Origin: DTLC01 sp964555645
Lineage (GTDB): Bacteria; Verrucomicrobiota; Verrucomicrobiia; Limisphaerales; DTLC01
Assembly: GCA_964555645.1 (NCBI GenBank)
Contig: CAZKTA010000001.1
Location: forward strand, 186,001 to 250,000
Direction of reading: 5' to 3'
Length of the DNA: 64,000 bases
The position numbers were made by a program, and so were the translations under genes. The notes beneath the pieces are model-generated. The model was not told the DNA's origin. It saw only the letters and a program-made list of their open reading frames with translations, and made no database searches. How positions within the stretch are numbered: the first letter of the stretch is position 1; every line of letters begins with the position of its first letter. Below, one piece after another: positions 41,438 to 49,905 of the stretch.

Positions 41438-42109
41438 ATGGGACAAAAAACTAATCCAATCGGACTGCGGTTAGCCGTTAATCGCGACTGGCGATCGAAG
41501 TGGTTTGCAGCTAAGCGAGAGTTCTCGGGTCTGTTGGTTGAGGACTTCAAGGTCCGAGAAATGTTGCGCAAACGGCTCGAGTCGGCTGCTGTGCCGCGCG
41601 TTATGATTGAGCGCGCAGCGAACCGGTGTCGGGTGACGATTTACACTGCCAGACCCGGTGTGGTCATTGGCCGCAGAGGGGCAGAGATAGACCGGCTTAA
41701 GGAGGAATTAGCCGAGATGACCGGCAAGGAAATTTACATTGACATAATCGAGATCAAACAACCGGAGCTTGACCCCCAACTTGTTGCCGAGAACATCGCG
41801 TTACAGCTGGAGCGGCGCGTATCTTTCAGGCGCGCGATGAAGAAGGCAGTCCAGACTGCCAAAGACCTGGGCGCGCAAGGCATCAAGGTGCGGGTGTCGG
41901 GTCGGTTGGGTGGCGCCGAGCTTGCACGTGCCGAGATGTATCATTGGGGCAGGGTGCCGTTGCACACACTGCGTGCGCAGATTGACTACGGGTTTGCCGA
42001 AGCAAATACAATTTATGGCAAGATAGGTGTCAAATGTTGGATTTGCAAAGGTGAGACCAAACCCGATCAGAAAGAACGAAAACCGGAGTTGACGGGACTG
42101 GCGGCTTGA
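41438..42109 (+). CDS. rpsC: 30S ribosomal protein S3
   Basis: 223 residues, usual length. N-terminal 'MGQKTNPIGLRLAVNRDWRS', KH domain with 'RPGVVIGRRGAEIDRLKEEL', 'EIKQPELDPQLVAENIALQL' and the C-terminal 'GIKVRVSGRLGGAELARAEM' and 'DYGFAEANTIYGKIGVKCWI'. Starts 3 bases after rplV. Lines the mRNA entry. Confidence 0.98.
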   Translation: MGQKTNPIGLRLAVNRDWRSKWFAAKREFSGLLVEDFKVREMLRKRLESAAVPRVMIERAANRCRVTIYTARPGVVIGRRGAEIDRLKEELAEMTGKEIYIDIIEIKQPELDPQLVAENIALQLERRVSFRRAMKKAVQTAKDLGAQGIKVRVSGRLGGAELARAEMYHWGRVPLHTLRAQIDYGFAEANTIYGKIGVKCWICKGETKPDQKERKPELTGLAA

Positions 42110-42185
42110 TAATATGAAATTTTGCACGTCAGCCGGTTGCACTTGCACTGAGCTGATGGCACAGCAAAAAGAGCGGAGTTGAGTT

Positions 42186-42611
42186 ATGCCATTGATGCCC
42201 GAAAGAGTTAAGTATCGCAAGATGCACCGGGGCAGTCGTGCCGGAATAGCATGGCGAGCTAACACGGTTGCATTTGGCGAGTACGGGTTGCAGGCGCTTG
42301 ACCGTGCATGGATAGACACCAAACAACTGGAGGCTGCGCGCGTTGCAATAGCGCGGCATCTGAAGCGGCACGGGAAGATGTGGATTCGAGTGTTTCCGCA
42401 AAAATCGTTCACGAAAAAGCCGCTCGAGACACGCATGGGCAAAGGCAAAGGCGCAGTCGAGTCTTGGGTGGCTGTTGTACGGCCTGCTAATGTGTTGTTT
42501 GAGGTTGACGGTGTGCCGGAGGCAATTGCGCGCGATGCAATGCGGCTTGCGGCGTCGAAGTTACCCATCCGTACCAGGTTCATCTCGCGGCACAAGTTTG
42601 GAACCATCTGA
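42186..42611 (+). CDS. rplP: 50S ribosomal protein L16
   Basis: 141 residues: 'MPLMPERVKYRKMHRGSRAG', 'EYGLQALDRAWIDTKQLEAA', 'RIFP'-type block as 'WIRVFPQKSFTKKPLETRMG', 'GKGAVESWVAVVRPANVLFE' and 'ASKLPIRTRFI'. Binds near the A-site tRNA. A 76-base spacer separates it from rpsC, longer than most in the cluster. Confidence 0.98.
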   Translation: MPLMPERVKYRKMHRGSRAGIAWRANTVAFGEYGLQALDRAWIDTKQLEAARVAIARHLKRHGKMWIRVFPQKSFTKKPLETRMGKGKGAVESWVAVVRPANVLFEVDGVPEAIARDAMRLAASKLPIRTRFISRHKFGTI

Positions 42612-42619
42612 GCACAGCC

Positions 42620-42817
42620 ATGAAATTTTCGCAGTTGAAAGACATGACGATGGTTGAGTTGCTGGCCAAGGAACGCGATCTGCGCCAGGAGATTTTCAAT
42701 CTGCGGTTGCAACAGGTCAGCGCGCAACTGGAGAAACCTGCGCGGCTGCGTTTGCTGCGGCGCGACGTTGCGCAAGTCCAGACCCGAATCAGCCAACTGC
42801 GCAAGCAACAAGCTTGA
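42620..42817 (+). CDS. rpmC: 50S ribosomal protein L29
   Basis: 65 residues, two-helix hairpin: 'MKFSQLKDMTMVELLAKERD', 'LRQEIFNLRLQQVSAQLEKP' and 'RLRLLRRDVAQVQTRISQLR'. The FNLR-type block is diagnostic. 8 bases after rplP. Confidence 0.96.
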   Translation: MKFSQLKDMTMVELLAKERDLRQEIFNLRLQQVSAQLEKPARLRLLRRDVAQVQTRISQLRKQQA

Positions 42818-42825
42818 AGCTGCAT

Positions 42826-43128
42826 ATGAACCAGAGCGACATTCAGACAGTTGACCAGCGCGGCAAACGCAAAGAGCGTGTGGGTGTGGTTGTCTCAGAC
42901 AAGATGACCAAGACAATCGTAGTGCGTGTCGAGCGCAGGTTTCCGCATCCGCGATTCAAGAAAATCATCAAAAGGTACAAAAAATACTATGCGCACGATG
43001 AAACTCAGCAGGCCAAGCTCGGTGACATCGTGCGGATTCAGGAAACGCGGCCGCTATCAAAGACAAAGCGGTGGCGGTTAGTCGAGGTTATGCAGCGCGC
43101 AACTGGCCCGGCGCCGCTTACCGCATGA
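42826..43128 (+). CDS. rpsQ: 30S ribosomal protein S17
   Basis: 100 residues from ATG 42826 (MNQSDIQTVDQRGKRKERVG), with an N-terminal extension of about 15 residues against the usual 85-residue protein. A TTG at 42814 overlapping the rpmC stop is a less likely start. Blocks: 'GVVVSDKMTKTIVVRVERRF', 'KKYYAHDE', 'GDIVRIQETRPLSKTKRWRL'. Confidence 0.96.
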   Translation: MNQSDIQTVDQRGKRKERVGVVVSDKMTKTIVVRVERRFPHPRFKKIIKRYKKYYAHDETQQAKLGDIVRIQETRPLSKTKRWRLVEVMQRATGPAPLTA

Positions 43129-43140
43129 GACTGAAAGATT

Positions 43141-43506
43141 ATGTTACAGGTACGTTCAATTTTGGATGTGGCCGACAATACCGGCGCGCGCCGCGCGGCG
43201 GCGATCGGTGTACTCGGACGCAACAAACGGTATGCCGAGGTCGGCGACGTCATTAAGGTACACATCAAGGAAGCTGCACCAGACGCAACCGTCAAAAAGG
43301 GCGATGTCGTGGATGCAGTTGTTGTGCGCACGCGCAAGGCAATCCGGCGCAGTGACGGGTCGTATTTGCGGTTCGACAGCAACGCAGTTGTGTTGATTGA
43401 TCGTGAACAAAACCCGCGCGGCACGCGGATATTTGGTCCAGTTGCACGCGAATTGCGGGACAAGAAATTCATGAAAATTGTTTCGCTTGCGCCGGAGGTG
43501 ATTTGA
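43141..43506 (+). CDS. rplN: 50S ribosomal protein L14
   Basis: 121 residues, usual length: 'MLQVRSILDVADNTGARRAA', 'VHIKEAAPDATVKKGDVVDA', 'VVVRTRKAIRRSDGSYLRFD', 'NAVVLIDREQNPRGTRIFGP' and 'LAPEVI'. Forms part of the intersubunit surface. Confidence 0.98.
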   Translation: MLQVRSILDVADNTGARRAAAIGVLGRNKRYAEVGDVIKVHIKEAAPDATVKKGDVVDAVVVRTRKAIRRSDGSYLRFDSNAVVLIDREQNPRGTRIFGPVARELRDKKFMKIVSLAPEVI

Positions 43507-43612
43507 ACGCTGGGAAGGCTTTGGAAATGAAGTTGCGAACGTCTAAAAACGATTGGCGCGTCGTCCAGTAACAAGCGGTGTAATGTGGGGCGGCTGAACG
43601 GTTTTTAATGCC

Positions 43613-43897
43613 ATGCTAAAATTCCATGTCAAGAAAGGCGATGATGTAGTTGTGATAACCGGTGCGGATAAAGGCAAACGCGGCCGGGTCATCGCCGTTG
43701 ATGGCAAAAAACAGCGCGTGATCGTCGAAGGTGTCCGGATGTTGAAGCGGCATATGCGCAAAAGCCAGCAATATCCGCAAGGCGCAATTGTCGAGCGCGA
43801 AGGTTGGATTCACATATCCAACGTGATGCGCGCCGACCGTTACGATGCGCGCCTTGCCAAACGCGGTGTGCAACCGCAGCAACAGCAACAAACCTGA
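43613..43897 (+). CDS. rplX: 50S ribosomal protein L24
   Basis: 94 residues. KOW motif 'FHVKKGDDVVVITGADKGKR', 'KRGRVIAVDGKKQRVIVEGV', 'GAIVEREGWIHISNVM'. Slightly short and ending in a Gln-rich tail (QPQQQQQT). A 106-base spacer precedes it; an in-frame upstream extension has no L24 resemblance. Confidence 0.96.
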   Translation: MLKFHVKKGDDVVVITGADKGKRGRVIAVDGKKQRVIVEGVRMLKRHMRKSQQYPQGAIVEREGWIHISNVMRADRYDARLAKRGVQPQQQQQT

Positions 43898-43917
43898 CAA
43901 ACGCTCCGGCGAGACCA

Positions 43918-44463
43918 ATGAAAGCCCGACTTTACACAAAGTATGTCAATGAAGTTGTGCCTGAGCTGATCAGGAAGCACAACTACAAAAACCCACATCA
44001 AGTGCCGCGACTTGAGAAGATCGTGGTTAACATGGGTGTAAGCGCTTCTTTGGAAAAGACTGCACTTGAGGATGCAGCGCGTGATCTTGCACTGATCACG
44101 GGACGTAAACCGGCCATTTGCAGGGCAAAACACAGCGTTGCAAACTTTAAACTCCGCAAGGGCCAACCGATCGGGTGCAAAGTAACACTGCGGCGAGATG
44201 CAATGTACGAATTTTTTGACAGGTTAATCTCGGCAGCGTTACCCCGGATTCGTGACTTTCGCGGTTTGTCAACGCGGCAGTTTGACGGCCGGGGGAGCTA
44301 TACGTTCGGTGTTGGAGACCAGACAATTTTCCCCGAGATTGACCTCGACAAGGTCAAGCGCCAGCAGGGTATGGATATCACAATAGTTACTACTGCCCGT
44401 ACTGATGCTGAGGCGTTTGATTTGCTTAAACTGATGGGAATGCCATTTGCAGAAGGACGATAA
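43918..44463 (+). CDS. rplE: 50S ribosomal protein L5
   Basis: 181 residues from ATG 43918 (MKARLYTKYVNEVVPELIRK). Blocks 'PRLEKIVVNMGVSASLEK', 'ITGRKPAICRAKHSVANFKL', 'KGQPIGCKVTLRRDAMYEFF', 'RDFRGLSTRQFDGRGSYTFG', 'QTIFPEIDLDKV'. Binds 5S rRNA. The open frame upstream overlaps rplX and is rejected. Confidence 0.97.
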   Translation: MKARLYTKYVNEVVPELIRKHNYKNPHQVPRLEKIVVNMGVSASLEKTALEDAARDLALITGRKPAICRAKHSVANFKLRKGQPIGCKVTLRRDAMYEFFDRLISAALPRIRDFRGLSTRQFDGRGSYTFGVGDQTIFPEIDLDKVKRQQGMDITIVTTARTDAEAFDLLKLMGMPFAEGR

Positions 44464-44468
44464 TTGTT

Positions 44469-44738
44469 ATGGCAAAAAAAGCCTGGATAACTCGAAATCA
44501 GCGCAAGATCGAGACGGTCAAGAAATACGCTGCAATTCGGGCCGAGCTGAAGGCAAAGCGCGATTATGCTGGCCTGGCCAAATTGCCGCGAGACGCAAGC
44601 CCAGTTCGTGTGGTCAACCGCTGCGCAATAACGGGCCGGCGACACGGCTACCTACGCAAGTTCGGTCTGTCGCGTCTGGCGTTCCGCGAGGCTGCATTAA
44701 GTGGGTTGATCCCAGGCGTAGTCAAGGCAAGCTGGTGA
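44469..44738 (+). CDS. rpsN: 30S ribosomal protein S14, zinc-independent type
   Basis: 89 residues: 'MAKKAWITRNQRKIETVKKY', 'LPRDASPVRVVNRCAITGRR' and 'GYLRKFGLSRLAFREAALSG'. The zinc-binding cysteine pairs of the short S14 form are absent, so it is the longer C-minus type. Starts 5 bases after rplE. Confidence 0.97.
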   Translation: MAKKAWITRNQRKIETVKKYAAIRAELKAKRDYAGLAKLPRDASPVRVVNRCAITGRRHGYLRKFGLSRLAFREAALSGLIPGVVKASW

Positions 44739-44743
44739 AGGTT

Positions 44744-45130
44744 ATGACCGATACAATTGCAGACATGCTGGCCCGGATCCGCAACGCGTCCCGAGCGTTG
44801 CATCCAACTGTCGAAGTGCCGCATTCGCGCCTCAAGGAAGCCATTGCGCGGCTCTTGAAAAAGGAAGGTTACATCGCCGATTTTGCTGTGGAGGGCAAAG
44901 TAAAGAAAACGCTCAGCCTCAAGCTTAAGTATGAAGGGAAACGGCCTGTGATCGAGGGGTTAAAGCGGATCAGCAAACCCGGTGTGCGCAAGTACGTCGG
45001 CGCGAACGAAATCCCGCGCGTGCGTGGTGGCCTTGGAATTGCAATTGTCTCGACGCCGGAGGGTGTGATGACCGGTACACAGGCACGTCGCAAAAACCTC
45101 GGCGGCGAATTAATCTGCTATGTGTGGTAA
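44744..45130 (+). CDS. rpsH: 30S ribosomal protein S8
   Basis: 128 residues from ATG 44744 (MTDTIADMLARIRNASRALH); a GTG at 44735 is an alternative three codons earlier. 'VEVPHSRLKEAIARLLKKEG', 'KRISKPGVRKYVGANEIPRV' and 'GIAIVSTPEGVMTGTQARRK' with the typical C-terminus 'GGELICYVW'. Binds the central domain of 16S rRNA. Confidence 0.97.
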   Translation: MTDTIADMLARIRNASRALHPTVEVPHSRLKEAIARLLKKEGYIADFAVEGKVKKTLSLKLKYEGKRPVIEGLKRISKPGVRKYVGANEIPRVRGGLGIAIVSTPEGVMTGTQARRKNLGGELICYVW

Positions 45131-45164
45131 TCACGACACGTATCATGTAGTCTGTTGACACAGT

Positions 45165-45701
45165 ATGTCGCGCATAGGTAAACAGCCAATTATAATACCG
45201 CCCAATGTCAAGGTGCAAATCGACGGCCGAAAGGTCCACGTCGAAGGCCCAAAAGGCAAGCTTGACTGGGAATTGCCAGTCCGCACAGCCGTCAGGATTG
45301 ACGATGGCAAGATCATCATTACACGTGACGGAGATGATGCACAAGCCAAGGCACTCCATGGATTGAGCCGCGCGTTGGTAAACAATATGATCAAGGGTGT
45401 TGCCCACGGGTTTGTCAAAAAGCTCGAAATCCACGGCGTCGGTTTTAAGGCTGCTGTTCAGGGCAACACACTTACAATGTCATTGGGCAAGTCGCATCCT
45501 GTGGTGTATCAGGTGCCACCACAGATAAAAGTCACTGTCGAGGAAAACACAAAAATCACTCTCGAGGGCCCTGACAAACAACTGGTTGGCGAAGTTGCAG
45601 CAGAGATACGTGCGTTGTACCCGCCCGAGCCGTACAAAGGCAAAGGCATCAGGTACGCCGGTGAACATATCGTGCGCAAAGTCGGCAAGACAGTGCAGTA
45701 A
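45165..45701 (+). CDS. rplF: 50S ribosomal protein L6
   Basis: 178 residues: 'MSRIGKQPIIIPPNVKVQID', 'KVHVEGPKGKLDWELP', 'GVAHGFVKKLEIHGVGFKAA', 'LTMSLGKSHPVVYQVPPQI', and 'PPEPYKGKGIRYAGEHIVRK', which carries the usual 23S-binding block. Normal length, two L6 domains. Confidence 0.97.
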   Translation: MSRIGKQPIIIPPNVKVQIDGRKVHVEGPKGKLDWELPVRTAVRIDDGKIIITRDGDDAQAKALHGLSRALVNNMIKGVAHGFVKKLEIHGVGFKAAVQGNTLTMSLGKSHPVVYQVPPQIKVTVEENTKITLEGPDKQLVGEVAAEIRALYPPEPYKGKGIRYAGEHIVRKVGKTVQ

Positions 45702-45756
45702 GCTGTGTTAGATAGATTTGAGCGCAGGCTGGATTTTGTGATTTGATTAACAGGAG

Positions 45757-46158
45757 ATGAGACCGGAGAAAAAAAAGGAGCTGGCTCAGCGCCGGCATTG
45801 GCGTGTGCGGAAAAAGATTGTTGGCACGCCGACGCGCCCGCGTATGAGTGTGTGTTTTACCAACAAACACATTTACGTGCAGTTCATTGACGATACCAAA
45901 GGTGTGACATTGGCATCAGTGAGTACACACAGCAAGACATTGGGTGAACAGCGTGGCAGGCTGAAGGCAAATGTTGAAAGCGCAAAACTGATCGGAAAGC
46001 TTGCTGCTGAAGCAGCCCTTGCAAAGGGGATCAAAGAGGTGGTTTTTGATCGTGGCGCTGCACGGTACCATTGGTCAACAGGTGCTAATGGCAAGGTTTA
46101 CCATGGTAAGGTAGCTGCCCTAGCTGAGGCGGCGCGGCAAGCAGGACTGAAATTTTAA
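45757..46158 (+). CDS. rplR: 50S ribosomal protein L18
   Basis: 133 residues against about 118. 'LAQRRHWRVRKKIVGTPTRP' and 'RMSVCFTNKHIYVQFIDDTK' are the normal N-terminal half; 'AAEAALAKGIKEVVFDRGAA' is the normal C-terminal half. An extra 10-12 residues (RYHWSTGANGK) sit before the terminal 'VYHGKVAALAEAARQAGLKF'. ATG 45757 follows AGGAG almost directly. Binds 5S rRNA with L5. Confidence 0.95.
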   Translation: MRPEKKKELAQRRHWRVRKKIVGTPTRPRMSVCFTNKHIYVQFIDDTKGVTLASVSTHSKTLGEQRGRLKANVESAKLIGKLAAEAALAKGIKEVVFDRGAARYHWSTGANGKVYHGKVAALAEAARQAGLKF

Positions 46159-46172
46159 CCACAGGACAAACA

Positions 46173-46877
46173 GTGGCTGAACCTAGCAAAATTTACGATA
46201 CCGAAGCGGCGCGCGCAGCGCGAATCGCAGCACGTGCTGCCCGGCGAAATGAAGTAATCGCCGAGGCACCCGAATTGGTCTTCGAGGAGAAACCCTCCGA
46301 GGAACTAAGCGAAAAAGTCGTTTATATCAATCGCTCGGCCAAGGTCGTCAAGGGCGGGCGCAGATTCCATTTCAGTGCATTGGTTGTGGCCGGTGACAAA
46401 CGTGGTCGGGTTGGGATCGGTTTGGGTAAAGCTGGTGAGGTTGCAGATGCAATTCGTAAGGCAACCGAACTTGCCAGACACAACATGGTACAGGTTGCAC
46501 TGAAGGATTCAACCATACCGCATGAGGTGGTAGCCCATCACGACGGTGCGTGTGTGTTGTTGCGGCCGGCTTCTCCTGGCACGGGTATTATTGCCGGCAG
46601 ATGTGTGCGTGCGGTGCTTGAGGCAGCGGGTGTAAGAGATGTCCTTACAAAATCACTCGGCTCGAATAACCCGATTAATGTTGTAAAGGCCACGCTGCTT
46701 GGGTTGCAGCAAATGCGCTCGCGCGAAGACATTTACCAGAGCCGGGGCATTCAGGTTAGCCATAAACCGCGTCCGCAACAGTCTGTCGAGTCGGCTGTGT
46801 CTGGTAGGTCTGAACAGGAGCAAAGCCCCGGGCCGCAGCCAGATTCGTTAGAACAGCAGCAGACTGAACCAGAATGA
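46173..46877 (+). CDS. rpsE: 30S ribosomal protein S5 with both ends extended
   Basis: 234 residues from GTG 46173, against about 165 usually. Residues about 45-200 are S5: 'EKVVYINRSAKVVKGGRRFH', 'ALVVAGDKRGRVGIGLGKAG', 'TIPHEVVAHHDGACVLLRPA', 'GTGIIAGRCVRAVLEAAGVR' and 'SLGSNNPINVVKATLLGL'. The N-terminal 44 residues are Ala/Arg/Glu-rich and the C-terminal 35 Gln/Pro/Ser/Glu-rich. Only 4 bases separate it from rplO; rpmD (L30), often located here, is missing. Confidence 0.96.
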   Translation: MAEPSKIYDTEAARAARIAARAARRNEVIAEAPELVFEEKPSEELSEKVVYINRSAKVVKGGRRFHFSALVVAGDKRGRVGIGLGKAGEVADAIRKATELARHNMVQVALKDSTIPHEVVAHHDGACVLLRPASPGTGIIAGRCVRAVLEAAGVRDVLTKSLGSNNPINVVKATLLGLQQMRSREDIYQSRGIQVSHKPRPQQSVESAVSGRSEQEQSPGPQPDSLEQQQTEPE

Positions 46878-46881
46878 TTTT

Positions 46882-47349
46882 ATGCGTTTGCACGAGTTAA
46901 AACCGCGTCCGGGTGCAAAACATCGCCGTAAACGGCTCGGCCAGGGCGAATCAAGCGGCCACGGCAAGACTAGCGGTCGGGGTGGCAAAGGTCAGACCGC
47001 GCGTTCAGGCAGCTCGATTCGGCCCGGGTTCGAGGGTGGCCAGATGCCGCTCATCCGGCGCATTCCGAAACGTGGGTTCAATAACGCCAGGTTCGCAGTG
47101 CGATATATTCCGGTCAACGTTGGTGCGTTGAACCAGTTCGAGGACGGCACGCGCGTTGATGAACAGGCGTTGCGTGCTGCTGGGTTAGCAAACGGCCGCG
47201 CTGCAGGTATCAAAATTCTCGGCAGCGGCAAGCTGACGAAGAAACTTACAGTTTGTGCGCATGCATTCAGCGAATCTGCACGTGCGCAAATTGAGGCTTT
47301 GGGGGGCAAATGTGAACTTGTCAAAGCGCAGGCGGCTGCGCAGTCCTGA
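46882..47349 (+). CDS. rplO: 50S ribosomal protein L15
   Basis: 155 residues: 'MRLHELKPRPGAKHRRKRLG', 'GQGESSGHGKTSGRGGKGQT', 'ARSGSSIRPGFEGGQMPLIR' and 'RIPKRGFNN' form the long basic N-terminal arm; the globular end includes 'IKILGSGKLTKKLTVCAHAF'. Normal length. Confidence 0.97.
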   Translation: MRLHELKPRPGAKHRRKRLGQGESSGHGKTSGRGGKGQTARSGSSIRPGFEGGQMPLIRRIPKRGFNNARFAVRYIPVNVGALNQFEDGTRVDEQALRAAGLANGRAAGIKILGSGKLTKKLTVCAHAFSESARAQIEALGGKCELVKAQAAAQS

Positions 47350-47364
47350 TTAAATTAACGGCAG

Positions 47365-48747
47365 ATGCTGGCTTCAATAATCGAGACATTCAGGAACTGT
47401 TTCAGGATACCAGAGCTCAAATCGCGTATCCTGTTTACGTTGATGTTGCTTGCAATCTGCCGGTTGATTGCTGTGATCCCGGCACCCGGGCTGGACAGCG
47501 CCGCATTGCAGGAATACTTCAGGACAGTTGGTGCAAAGTCGGGCGGCCTGCTGGGCATGTACGGCATGTTCACGGGTGGTGCATACGAACATTGTGCTGT
47601 GGGGACACTTGGCATAATGCCGTACATCAGCGCGACTATTATCATCCAATTGCTTACCGCCGTGCTGCCTGGTCTGAGCAAGCTAGCGCGTGAGGAAGGC
47701 GGACGCATCAAGCTGATTCAATACGGTCGTTATTTGACTGTGGCATTGTGTCTAGGGCAGGGGTATTTCTGGGCAATATTGTGGGAACACGCCGGCCAAG
47801 GCGATATGTTCCGCGGTTTCCAGGGTAACCTGGTGCTTTACGAGAACCTGTTTTGGTATCGGATCCAGACGGCTATTGTGTTGACCGCAGGCACAATTCT
47901 CATGATGTGGTTGGGTGAACAGATAAGTGAACGCGGCATCGGCAACGGTGTTTCTTTGGTAATCACAATCGGCATATTGGCACGATTGCCGGACGCTGTG
48001 GTTGGCATTAGAGACTCGTTTTTCCCGGCTGGCGGCGGTGAGGCCCCTTTGAATCCTGGGCACGCTATTGTGTTGATCGTTTTACTTGCGGCTGTCATTG
48101 CAGGTGTGATTGCGGTTACGCAAGCGCAGCGCAAAATACCCGTCCAATACGCACAACGCGCAGTTGGCCGACGTGTGTTTGCCGGGGGCACCTCGTTCAT
48201 GCCGCTGCGGGTGAATTACCCGGGTGTCATGCCAATCATATTTGCACAGGCAATTTTGATGTTCCCAGGGCAGATATTTCACTCGCTTTACACGAGGTTT
48301 AAGCTGGACCTGTTCCGTGACCTCGCCTTGTTATTCGAGGTACACGGTTTTTTCTATCTGACCATTTTCGGGTTGATGATCATATTTTTCTCGTACTTTT
48401 GGGTGGCCACACAGTTTAATGAGCTGCAAATAGCTGATGACCTTAAGAAAAACGGTGGGTACATACCCGGTGTGCGGCCCGGCCAGGCAACTAGCACTTA
48501 CCTGCATAATGCAATGCACAGGATCACATTGGCTGGGGCAGTGTTCCTGACCATAATTGCTATCATACCGACACTGTTGTACACGTTAATGAAAGTGCCA
48601 TACGCAATTGGGCAGTTCTTCGGCGGTACAAGCCTTCTGATTACAGTTGGCGTGTTGCTCGATACGATGCGACAGGTCGAGTCGCATCTGCTGATGCGTC
48701 ATTACGACGGCTTCCTCAAGAAAGGCCGGATCAAGGGTAGGTTCTGA
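47365..48747 (+). CDS. secY: Protein translocase subunit SecY
   Basis: 460 residues, about ten membrane helices. 'LKSRILFTLMLLAICRLIAV', 'IPAPGLDSAALQEYF', 'GTLGIMPYISATIIIQLLTA' (plug and pore region), 'GRYLTVALCLGQGYF', 'GEQISERGIGNGVSLVI', 'RKIPVQYAQRAVGRRVFAGG' (cytoplasmic loop), 'LRVNYPGVMPIIFAQAILMF' and 'QVESHLLMRHYDGFLKKGRI'. Forms the Sec channel needed for the many exported proteins of this window. 15 bases after rplO. Confidence 0.98.
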   Translation: MLASIIETFRNCFRIPELKSRILFTLMLLAICRLIAVIPAPGLDSAALQEYFRTVGAKSGGLLGMYGMFTGGAYEHCAVGTLGIMPYISATIIIQLLTAVLPGLSKLAREEGGRIKLIQYGRYLTVALCLGQGYFWAILWEHAGQGDMFRGFQGNLVLYENLFWYRIQTAIVLTAGTILMMWLGEQISERGIGNGVSLVITIGILARLPDAVVGIRDSFFPAGGGEAPLNPGHAIVLIVLLAAVIAGVIAVTQAQRKIPVQYAQRAVGRRVFAGGTSFMPLRVNYPGVMPIIFAQAILMFPGQIFHSLYTRFKLDLFRDLALLFEVHGFFYLTIFGLMIIFFSYFWVATQFNELQIADDLKKNGGYIPGVRPGQATSTYLHNAMHRITLAGAVFLTIIAIIPTLLYTLMKVPYAIGQFFGGTSLLITVGVLLDTMRQVESHLLMRHYDGFLKKGRIKGRF

Positions 48748-48814
48748 ATGCGGCTGCAGCGAGTTCGGTAGCCTGAAAATGTTTATCTGGTTGCCGATTC
48801 ACGGGTGCTAATAT

Positions 48815-49591
48815 ATGGGCATTTTGAACACCCAAACTGAACTCGATGGATTGCGCAGTGCCTGTGACATTGCAAGCACTGTGTTACATGAGATTGTCGA
48901 GTTCATTCGGCCGGGTCTGACAACTAAACAAATTGATCAGTTCGCCGCCCAACAGATCAAAAAACACGGCGCCAAAAGCGCATTTTTGGGATACAGAGGG
49001 TATCCTTGCCACATCTGCATTTCTGTGAACGATGAAGTTGTGCATGGGATAGCAGGCCTGCGCAGGATCGAGTTTGGTGACATTGTGAGCTTGGATGTTG
49101 GTGTGATTTATCGTGGGTTTGTCGGTGACCTTGCACGCACTGTGGCTGTTGGCGGTTGTAGTGTTGCTGTACAACATTTGATGGACGTGACCGAGCAAGC
49201 ATTGTACGAAGGCATTGCACAGGCGCGCGCGGGGAATCGTGTGGTTGACATTTCGCGTGCGATTCAAACCTGTGTGGAACGCAACGGTTTCAACGTAGTG
49301 CGTGAGTTTGTCGGACACGGCGTTGGCCGTGCGATGCACGAAGAACCACAGATACCGAACTTTGTTGATGGCAAACCATCGCCGGTGTTGCGGCCGGGCA
49401 TGGCACTGGCCATTGAGCCGATGGTCACAGCTGGTCAGCCGGCTGTTAAAGTCCTAAATGATGGCTGGACAGTCGTTACCGAAGATGGTTCACTATCGGC
49501 GCATTTTGAGCATACAGTGCTTGTAACCGAGGGCGAGCCCGAGATATTGACGTGGCACGAGCGCACACCATCAAAGTTGAAGGTGTCGTAG
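48815..49591 (+). CDS. map: Methionine aminopeptidase, type I
   Basis: 258 residues. Removes initiator Met from new proteins. Metal ligands in order are visible: Asp in 'SLDVGVIYRGFVGDLAR' (two Asp), His in 'EFVGHGVGRAMHEEPQIPNF', Glu in 'MALAIEPMVTAG' and Glu in 'SAHFEHTVLVTEGEPEIL'. 'GYPCHICISVNDEVVHGI' holds the substrate His. ATG 48815, 67 bases after secY; adk, often between them, is absent. Its last 40 bases overlap infA. Confidence 0.97.
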   Translation: MGILNTQTELDGLRSACDIASTVLHEIVEFIRPGLTTKQIDQFAAQQIKKHGAKSAFLGYRGYPCHICISVNDEVVHGIAGLRRIEFGDIVSLDVGVIYRGFVGDLARTVAVGGCSVAVQHLMDVTEQALYEGIAQARAGNRVVDISRAIQTCVERNGFNVVREFVGHGVGRAMHEEPQIPNFVDGKPSPVLRPGMALAIEPMVTAGQPAVKVLNDGWTVVTEDGSLSAHFEHTVLVTEGEPEILTWHERTPSKLKVS

Positions 49592-49767
49592 TGCAAGCCT
49601 TGTCAAACGGCACGTTCAGGGTAAAATTGGCAAACGGTCACCGGTTGATTGCTTGGGGTGCACAACGCGCCGGCGTGACCGGGCTTGTGCCAGGCAAAAA
49701 AGTGTTGTTGGAAGTGTCGCCCTACGACTTGTCGCACGGGCGGCTGGTGGTGGAGCTGAAAGAATGA
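49552..49767 (+). CDS. infA: Translation initiation factor IF-1, divergent
   Basis: 71 residues from GTG 49552 (MARAHTIKVEGVVVQALSNG), overlapping map by 40 bases in another frame. S1/OB-fold protein with 'GTFRVKLANGHRLIAWG', 'LVPGKKVLLEVSPYDLSHGR' as family blocks. The segment between them is unusual: H-I-S-G-K-M-R-x-x-x-I-R-I is replaced by 'AWGAQRAGVTGL', so residues that contact 16S rRNA helix 44 in E. coli IF-1 are altered. No later in-frame start gives a full OB fold, which supports the overlap. Confidence 0.88.
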   Translation: MARAHTIKVEGVVVQALSNGTFRVKLANGHRLIAWGAQRAGVTGLVPGKKVLLEVSPYDLSHGRLVVELKE

Positions 49768-49770
49768 GTT

Positions 49771-49884
49771 ATGAAAGTTCGAGCGTCAGTGAAACGATTG
49801 TGTGAACATTGCAAGATCGTGCGGCGCAAAGGCGTCGTGCGTGTCATTTGCACAAACGTCAGGCATAAACAACGCCAGGGTTGA
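49771..49884 (+). CDS. rpmJ: 50S ribosomal protein L36
   Basis: 37 residues, MKVRASVKRLCEHCKIVRRK followed by GVVRVICTNVRHKQRQG. The zinc set C11-x2-C14-x12-C27-x4-H32 is complete. Three bases after infA and 21 bases before rpsM, its usual place. ATG at 49771. Confidence 0.97.
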   Translation: MKVRASVKRLCEHCKIVRRKGVVRVICTNVRHKQRQG

Positions 49885-49905
49885 ACTGTTAGCTTTTGAT
49901 CGAGC

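Noticed and set aside
41801..42916. 371-codon minus-strand frame opposite rpsC-rplP-rpmC
   Set aside because: Runs antisense to three ribosomal protein genes; composition is that of a shadow frame.
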